Both the position numbers and the translations under genes were made by a program. From Serendipita indica DSM 11827 (taxonomy: Eukaryota > Basidiomycota > Agaricomycetes > Sebacinales > Serendipitaceae), in NCBI GenBank assembly GCA_910890315.1, contig CAJVGD010000017.1, forward strand, positions 310,001 to 374,000: a stretch of DNA of 64,000 nucleotides, given 5' to 3'. Shown here piece by piece: positions 57,239-64,000 of this stretch. The notes beneath the pieces were generated by a model. That model searched no databases, was not told the origin of the DNA, and saw nothing but the letters and a program-made list of their open reading frames with translations. Positions within the stretch are counted from its first letter, which is position 1, and every line of letters begins with the position of its first letter.

Positions 57239-58046
57239 CTGGGGTCTTGTCTCTCTTACATAACCTGTCCCCCAAATACAGTTGTTCACTTTATACTACT
57301 CGACGATTGAATCTGACCATTAGGTGGCATCCTTCAAACTGGAATGAGCGTGAAGGGTATGCTGGAAGCGATATCGAGAACCAGTGGGCCTCGATGTGAC
57401 TTTGCCTTCGGTCGGATCTTGAACTTGTAGTAAACTAAATAAGATTATTATGCATAATGGATGGGTATGTAATGATTGATCATGCAAGCTCATTACTACC
57501 ATTGTCCAGTTATGAAGTTTATGTTTATCCAGAGACAATGGTCCTTTCTCGCGTTGTAGCAAGTCATTGCAATGGTTCGGCCGCGGTAGTCTTGGCAAGT
57601 CGTTATCTACGTTGGCAAGTCGTTATCTACGCCCGCTGCCGACAGACGTGGCTCTTGTTCGGTTGTCCTTTACAGATACGTCAGCCGCCTGGAAACTCCA
57701 GAGCAAACGGCGGTTATGCTTCCCTCAAGTTGATTGATGGTCAAGCTTCATCATTTCTGGTGTACAGCTGTCTTCCTCCACTGGACTAGTATGTGGGACA
57801 AGCCTATCGTAGATGGCAATGCGTGCCCAGACCCTTTGCCTTATATGATATAGTGCGTCAAACTATCCTCATTTGTTTTGGACCCCTCCGCGACATCACC
57901 ACGACCTCCGCGGCCTGATTAATAAACGGATCCTGCAGAAGCGGGTATATTTGGCAAAGAAAACAAGTGAAAACGACGGTCCAGGCGTTACCGTTACCAT
58001 CTTTTGGCTTTCTTCAGCCTTTACACGCTATCGGGGCACTCAACCA
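57239..58046. other. Intergenic between methyltransferase copies 1 and 2
   Basis: No gene is supported. A 20-base direct repeat (TTGGCAAGTCGTTATCTACG) occurs twice in tandem at 57592-57631. The rest should hold the copy 2 promoter. Confidence 0.5.
57592..57631 (+). repeat. Two tandem copies of a 20-bp unit
   Basis: The sequence TTGGCAAGTCGTTATCTACG appears twice head to tail without a mismatch. It is probably a small replication-slippage duplication. Confidence 0.8.
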
Positions 58047-60089
58047 ATGGAGAAGAATCTAGAAGCTTCTTCAGCCCGTTCTCAGGGCCCTTCGGAACAG
58101 GAATCTCCTGGCAGGCCCAGCGCAACCGTGACGCCGACGCAACCTGGATCGGTGGCCTTATCATTCGCTCCAGGAAGGGCCCGTTACGACCAAGTGGCCT
58201 ACAATTTCACACCTTCACAAGGTGCGACTTCTACGTCCGGAACCAGCTATTATCGCTCCAAGCGCAAAGGAGGCGCTTGGTCAAGGTAGGGTCCCTGGCT
58301 GAGATGCCCAGTTGTCTCACAAAACTCGTCAGAGACCCAGATAAAGACGATGGGAAGACAGATATCACAGCTACGACGGACGCTTCCTTTTACTCCTACC
58401 ACTCATCGAGAGACCTTGCCGCATTTGTCAGGGAAATGGACGGAAGGTCAGAATCAAGGAACCCAATCACAAACCACACCTCTTACCATATCTTAGAATG
58501 TTTAACAACCAGAATGAACTCTATATGCTTCCTAGTGGTACGCTACCTTGACCCACGCCCGTATTTGTCTGATTCCTTGGACAGACAATCAAGAATTCCA
58601 ACGACTGTGAGCAACACGCTCGTATTCTACTCGCGACTGACTGTCACGGTAGACAAAAGCAACATTACGCCTTCGTATTGAGCGAAGGCGGCTTAACGCC
58701 GTGCCAACATATTGTAGAGAGCATACTTCGTCCATCTGATGAAGGTGAACCACGCTCCGTGCTTGATCTTGGTATGCTGCTTCGATTCGTTGGGTCCGCG
58801 CCTCTAACACTATCCCAGGCTGTGGCTCCGGTATCTGGTTCGTAAATCAGGTCACGTTAACTCTGGGATTAACTCCTTGGCTCTCCTCAGGGCCATCGAA
58901 ATGGCGAAAGAGTATCCAAACGCCTCGATTGTGGCGCTTGATCTAGCCCCGGCGCCGATTGACCTCGAAAATATTCCTCCAAACTGTCGCTTCGAGATTG
59001 ATGATGTCAACTTGGGACTTTCCCACTACCACGGCAACTCCCGATTCGACGTTATTCACACACGGTGCATTGGCAGTGGAGTGAGTTCAACAATGTATCA
59101 ACCATCTAACACCTCTAAATTCGTCCAGATAAACAACTACGCAAACATGATGCGAGACGTCGAAGCGTGTCTCAAGCCCGGTGGCCTTGTCATTTTCATC
59201 GACGGCGACATGCGGATGTACGAAGAAGACGGCGTGACGCCTGTGCCAGTGGGTGAAGAAGATGAAAATGGAGTGGAAATTGGAGAAGGATCTTGGCTAC
59301 ATAGAATCGCCCGAGGTTTGCTTCGATCCTGCTTTTAGAAAGATTGCTAATGAGTGACTTCAGAGGTTAGGTATGCTGCCATATACAGGGGAAGTGACGT
59401 GCCAGGCTTGGAAGACTGTATTGATTTGGGCCTCTTCGGTCATCCGCTCATTGAGCCGTCGTCAATCCGCGCCGCCTCACTTTACACTCCTATTGGACCG
59501 TGGCCGGAGTGTGAGCAAACCTCGAGTCCGTATTTTTTATTTCACTGATTTATGTGATAGCACCCTACGCCTCAGAGCAACAGCAACTTCGTTATGCGGG
59601 TGCCCTAATGCGCCAGGATCTTATAGTACGTATCTTGACCAACAGAAGATGAGCGCTGAACGAATTCCTAAGCAACTTTCTCGTGCATGGCATCCTATCC
59701 TCAAGGTCTCTGGGATCGACCAAGCGACTCTCGACCGTTGGTCAGAGCGGGTCGACAAAGGTGCGCCATTTCATCTTTCTTAGGATATAACCTAATTCAT
59801 GTGGTTAGAGCTACTCACCGGCAAATTTAAAATGCTTTGGCATTGGAGAACTACATGGGGGCGGCGGAAACTCGAGGATCCTGACGGACAGCCGATTGAT
59901 ACAACACCGGAAGACACCATACAAACTTATGATCTACCCGACGAGGCGCCTCGTGCTTATAATTTCTTCAGAATGTTCACGACTGCTCAGGAAGCCGCAG
60001 CGTTTCGCGAGCTCCGAACAGAAAAGGCCAAGCATCTACCTCTGCCACTTGTTGTCAAAATGTACGAAGAAGCTCAGAGTACGGTCTAG
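58047..60089 (+). CDS. SAM-dependent methyltransferase, copy 2 (LaeA/UMTA-like)
   Basis: Tandem paralogue of the gene at 55200 with the same exon order. The N-terminus MEKNLEASSARSQGPSEQES is diverged, then RYDQVAYNFTPSQGATSTSG, DITATTDASFYSYHSSRDLA, MFNNQNELYMLPS, QKQHYAFVLSEGGLTPCQHI, SVLDLG with GCGSGIW, NASIVALDLAPAPIDLENIP, LSHYHGNSRFDVIHTRCIGS, NNYANMMRDVEACLKPGGLV, EVRYAAIYRGSDVPGLEDCI and PLPLVVKMYEEAQSTV. The intron that has a GC donor in copies 1 and 3 has a normal GT donor here (58447). The last exon has an insert rich in Asp/Thr/Pro. It looks intact. Confidence 0.83.
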
Positions 60090-60446
60090 TGCTATAGGCT
60101 TCTCTTGTTTGCATCAACTCTGTCTTGTAATCGAGTTTGTCACTTTGCACGTCATGCTCTATTTGATCACAATCAGATGACTGAACGCTCACCAATCGGA
60201 GTTGAATGGTGCGGAACTCCACGAAGGCAGAGTGAGAGCATATATGCATGGGGCATACCCCGCGCACCGGTGGTCAGGTAGGCTGCGTTGGGCTGGTGTC
60301 ACTACATACTAATTTGTTGTTTAATTAGCACGAAATTCGAGCGGTCATCAAATTCCGCAGGGTGCATGTGGCAAGTCGCTTTTCAATCCAACCTCCGAGT
60401 ACATCTCTTTCATTCGTCAGGGGATCTGGACGGATCTGTTACGAAA
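60090..60446. other. Intergenic, with eroded 5' exons of methyltransferase copy 3
   Basis: The bases 60386-60446 still encode FHSSGDLDGSVTK, matching YHSSRDLATFVRE of the other copies. The preceding exons (RYDQxAYN and TDITATTDASF) are not found here. Confidence 0.5.
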
Positions 60447-62086
60447 ATGAGTGAAAGGCAAGCCTGACCATTCTCACTCACAATCACTATGGCTTAGAAT
60501 ATTCAATAGCCAGAACGATCTCTACATGCTTCCGAGTGGTAAGCCGCGGCAGACTGAGGCTACGTATATCTAATTTTATTTACAGATGATCAAGAGTTCC
60601 AACGACTGTACGCACCTTCCGCTATGCTTTACCTGTGATTCAAAACCGTGGCAGCCAAAAGCAACACCGCGCTTTCGTGATGACCGCTGGAGGCTTAACG
60701 CCTTGTCAGAACGTGGTCGAGAGTATACTCCGTCCGTCTGGTGAAGGCGAACCCCGCTCTGTGCTTGATCTTGGTATTGTGCTTCGCTTCGTTGGGGTTG
60801 TGCTTCTAACGCTATCCTAGGCTGTGGCTCCGGTATCTGGTCCGTAAAATGTGCGGCGAGAATTCTTCGACTGATTACATGGCCATCTTCAGGGCCATAG
60901 AGATGGCGAAAGAGTATCCCAACGCTTCAGTCGTGGCACTTGATCTCGCCCCGGTACCGCTTGACCCGGAAAAATTACCTCCGAACTGTCGGTTCGTGGT
61001 TGAGGATATCAACCTGGGTCTCTCACATTACCATGGCGAGTCTGGGTTCGACGTTATTCACGCGCGATGCATTGGCAGTGGGGTGAGCTCGTCAACCTAT
61101 CAGCTATCTGACACATCGGACTCGTCCAGATAAATAACTATGCAGCCATGATGCAAGACGTCGAGGCGTGTCTCAAGCCCGGTGGCCTTGTAATCTTTAT
61201 TGATGGCGACATGCGGATTTACATGGAAGATGGTGTGACACCTGTTCCTATCGGTCAAGAGGATGAGAATGGTGTGGAGATTGGCGAAGGATCTTGGTTG
61301 CACAGAATTGCACGCGGTTCGTTTCAATTTCGAATTTCCAAGAGAAATACTTGACGGGTGATTGCAGAAGTCAGATATGCGGCCATTTACAAGGGCAGCG
61401 ACGTGTTTGGCTTGGAAGATTGTATTGATCTCGGCCTCTTTGGTCACCCACTTCTGGAGCCATCCTCGATCTGTAATGCTGCACTTTATACACCTATTGG
61501 CCCATGGCCTGAGTGTGAGTATCTAAGCGTGTATTTATTTCATTACTGAGCTCCCTAGCACCTGATGCGTTGGAGCAACAAGAACTTCGCTATGCAGGTA
61601 CCTTATTGCAACAGGACCTTATGGTAGATGCCTTGGTCAATGAGAGCGAAATTTTGACCTTCCATTTAGCAAGTCTCTCGCGCATGGACTCCTCTCCTCA
61701 AACTATATGGGATCAACCAAGAGACTCTTGATCGCTGGTCGGAGCGGATCCAAAAGGGTGAGATATTTGGCCTCTTGTAATCGTATCCTCTAAATTTTGC
61801 ATTAGAGTTACTTACATGCAAGTTCAAGATGCTCTGGCGTTGGAGGGTCACTTGGGGTCAGCGGAAAGTCGAAAGTCTTGGCAGGGAGTCGGCTGATGCC
61901 CCATCATCTGACAAGAGAAAGAGTTCTTCTGCTTCACCCAAGTCGCCTCATGCACATAATTTCTTCAGAACATTCACAACTGCTCAAGAAGCTGCCGCAT
62001 TTCGTAATCTTCAAGCAGAAAAAGCGACAGAGCTGCCTCTCCCACTGGTGGTCAAGTTGTATGAAGAAGCTCATAGTACAGTCTAG
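60447..62086 (+). CDS. SAM-dependent methyltransferase, copy 3 (N-terminally shortened)
   Basis: Third tandem paralogue. The catalytic exons are present: IFNSQNDLYMLPS, QKQHRAFVMTAGGLTPCQNV, SVLDLG with GCGSGIW, NASVVALDLAPVPLDPEKLP, LSHYHGESGFDVIHARCIGS, NNYAAMMQDVEACLKPGGLV, EVRYAAIYKGSDVFGLEDCI and PLPLVVKLYEEAHSTV. The exons coding for about the first 100 residues of copies 1 and 2 are missing or eroded. The first ATG in frame is at 60447, just before a GC-AG intron (60458-60497). Whether a short protein is made is unclear. The SAM fold itself could be complete. Confidence 0.65.
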
Positions 62087-63906
62087 TTGTAAACCTCTGT
62101 CTATCTACCAATTCTGTCCTGCAAATTGAGTCTGAGCTGAGATAGGTTATGTATGAGATCTTGATTCTTGTAAGCAAATACATCCTGTGAGTTTCCTACA
62201 AGCTAGCTAAATTGCGTACAAACTAGTAGCTTGTATCCAAACCGAGGTGGATGAATGTGATAGGGTACGAAGTGGCCTATTATATACCCCCTGTCAGAAT
62301 TTGAACTTAGAATGATTTGTAACTAACCTTGAGAGTCAGTATCAAGCTGATGAATAGAGACCTAGTTCAACCTTTGCTTCTTGTAGAAAGCTGGTTCACA
62401 GGCCCTGGTGCTAGGCCGCTTGGTCCCTGTGTGCCTCTGTAGCCAGTCCAAAGTACTCAAAGTGGATAACTGTCCACTCCGTACTGAAGTCGATGGCTGG
62501 GCCTTTGCAGCCAAGACTGCTGGCTTGGGCTGGCTCTGTTTCCGCATGTTTCTAGCCAACTCGAGGGCAACTTGAGTGTTGCTAACAAGAATCGCATAGG
62601 CATAGTCATCCTGGCATGTTAAAGAGGTGGCAAAGGTGGCTTCCTGAGACTCTGGGACAAAGATCCATTGATTAGCCATCTCCATTACAAGTGTGAGACT
62701 GATCTTAGGTGACACCATTTTATAGCCAGAGCCGCTGGGACCCCAGCCATCTCTCTATGGGGTCCCCAATCTGAATCATAACGGAAACCCTGAGCCTGGC
62801 ATTTCCAAGATTCCTACTGGAAAATCCTAGACATGTGAACACACAAGATGTCACTTTGATATCCCAAAATAGTAAGCTGGGCAGAGCTTTGGGGCTACAT
62901 GTGGACATTCGCGTGTTTTTGTCCCGCACCTCACCTCCACCCCACCATACTGTATTCAGTAAGGGTTCGGCAATATCAAGTGACCCCGATGTGACCAGCA
63001 ACTCCTTGGGAATGGTTTCACTATCCTAAATGACACTTGCTCAAAGCCGACAAAGTGAGATGACAAGGAGTATATTATGGTAAAGATCATCCAACCCAGT
63101 AAACCAACCATCTAGCGAACCAAAGGGGGGGAGAAGTCAGTCAAGAAATAGGTATTGACTATGGACAAGACGCGGAAAGGTGTGTGCGCCAAGGCCGTAC
63201 CCGCGTGCCCTGGCACCGCCGAGTCGGGTGGTGTGTAGATAGAGCAACGAGGAAAGTGTTAAATAAAGAGAACGACAACAATCAGACACCAAAGAGTTCG
63301 AGTTTCCATCGAGTTTTGAGAGGGGTGTCCGCCGTGCGTCAAAGGAGAAGAGTGGGCAAGGTAATGCGTACATGTATCCGTACGCACAAAAAATGGAGGG
63401 GTGATTTAACTGCGCGAGGGACGCAGAGGAAGACGCAGGTGGGAGGTTGTGGAGTAGTACGTGGGCTGATGAAGTCGAAATCCGCAGAGATGATGGACAA
63501 TAAAGGAAGGACGAGCCCTTGGGCACACACACGTGTGGCACCACAAAGGATTAGTTGGACATTTGATAGCGGCATTTGCAAAGGGGGTACTTGAGCTTGA
63601 TAGAGTTGTACGACAATGCCCTGTGGGCGATGTAATGTGTACGATACCCTCGAAGAGTACGAGGGAAAAGGGGACGGGTTTTGGCTCTTGTGACGGGATC
63701 GACGACGGTGGCGGGGTGTAGTGGCAGCAAAGCATCCACGTTGCTTTGCTCTGCGACGGTGTATAGAGGAGGATGGAGTGAAGAGGAGGCGAGGAGAGGC
63801 GTAAGTCCGTGAAGCAAACAGTTACAGCAAGTGGGTGCGGGCGTATATCGTGAAAGCGGTGGTCGAAACAGCTAATAGACAAACGAAGGCGAACAAGGTC
63901 ATTCGT
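62087..63906. other. 1.8 kb without a supported gene
   Basis: Two adjoining minus-strand frames (62362-62718 and 62720-63001) read like protein (MEMANQWIFVPESQEATFAT; DKNTRMSTCSPKALPSLLFW). They lack a recognisable domain and an initiation context. From 63100 on, frames on both strands are low-information and probably untranslated sequence of the gene at the right edge. Confidence 0.4.
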
Positions 63907-64000
63907 CTACCAGTTGCCCATACTGCTCTCCCTCAAAATCGGCTGCGAAATGGGCTGACCGACGACAGGTCGACGCGAAGCACCATTGCTGCCGGGGACT
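63907..64000 (-). CDS. C-terminal tail of a gene cut by the window edge (tentative)
   Basis: From the right edge the minus strand reads VPGSNGASRRPVVGQPISQP then ILRESSMGNW and a stop at 63907-63909. Composition looks like a disordered protein tail. Only 30 codons are visible, so no family can be given. Confidence 0.3.
   Translation of the reverse strand, partial: VPGSNGASRRPVVGQPISQPILRESSMGNW

Noticed and set aside
55200-62086. Methyltransferase array as part of a RiPP or polyketide cluster
   Set aside because: No precursor peptide, PKS, NRPS, terpene synthase or dedicated transporter is visible within the window.
62362-63001. Two adjacent minus-strand frames possibly forming one gene
   Set aside because: No recognisable domain, no clear start context or splice pattern connecting them.
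63137-63882. Several overlapping long frames on both strands near the right edge
   Set aside because: Low-information translations without motifs; more likely the 3' untranslated region of the gene ending at 63907.

Overview
The window is nuclear DNA of a filamentous basidiomycete, most likely a plant-associated or wood/litter-decaying agaricomycete. A Rhizoctonia/Ceratobasidium-like fungus is my guess, but no marker here proves it. The evidence is very dense short introns (about 40-60 nt) in almost every gene, tiny intergenic gaps, and a secretome of CBM1-tailed plant-wall enzymes. No prokaryotic features, CRISPR array or intact mobile element were seen.

Layout. 0.3-2.2 kb: secreted AA9 lytic polysaccharide monooxygenase with CBM1. 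3.5-7.5 kb: DDB1 homologue. 7.6-9.6 kb: two tandem Cu/Zn superoxide dismutases, one secreted and one membrane-anchored. 9.7-13.6 kb: VNX1-like cation/H+ antiporter. 13.8-15.6 kb: TPR/F-box/LRR protein, divergent from MSH5 (15.6-19.5 kb) with a 44-bp gap between start codons. 19.6-20.9 kb: GH131 glucanase with CBM1. 21.2-25.7 kb: NCA2, a PQ-loop vacuolar transporter and complex I subunit NDUFS4. 25.5-30.3 kb: a nearly perfect 2.38-kb tandem duplication carrying a CBM1-tailed HExxH metalloprotease. Its breakpoints lie in NDUFS4 and NAS2 and make a chimeric NAS2/NDUFS4 junction. 29.9-30.7 kb: intact NAS2 (PSMD9).

31.4-38.2 kb: three GH17-like glucanase paralogues, interrupted by a DUF3632-like gene and a 0.9-kb interspersed repeat. 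38.3-46.7 kb, all minus strand: EAF6, RNA1 (RanGAP), VMA16 (with a second copy of the 0.9-kb repeat about 30 bp before its start codon), IWR1 and an unknown protein. 47.4-48.6 kb: decayed cytochrome P450. 49-55 kb: an unknown low-complexity protein, an F-box protein and a ZCCHC10-like zinc-knuckle/SR protein. 55.2-62.1 kb: three tandem LaeA/UMTA-like SAM methyltransferases, the third short at its N-terminus. The last 1.9 kb has no gene I can support except the C-terminal tail of a minus-strand gene at the edge.

Functionally the window mixes housekeeping genes (DNA repair, nuclear transport, V-ATPase, proteasome assembly, complex I) with lineage-expanded accessory genes: wall-degrading enzymes, oxidative-stress enzymes and methyltransferases. 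The accessory genes occur as tandem arrays and show duplication, decay and unusual GC-AG introns. The most unusual structure is the 25.5-30.3 kb duplication. It must be separated from an assembly artefact of two nuclear haplotypes before it is taken as real.
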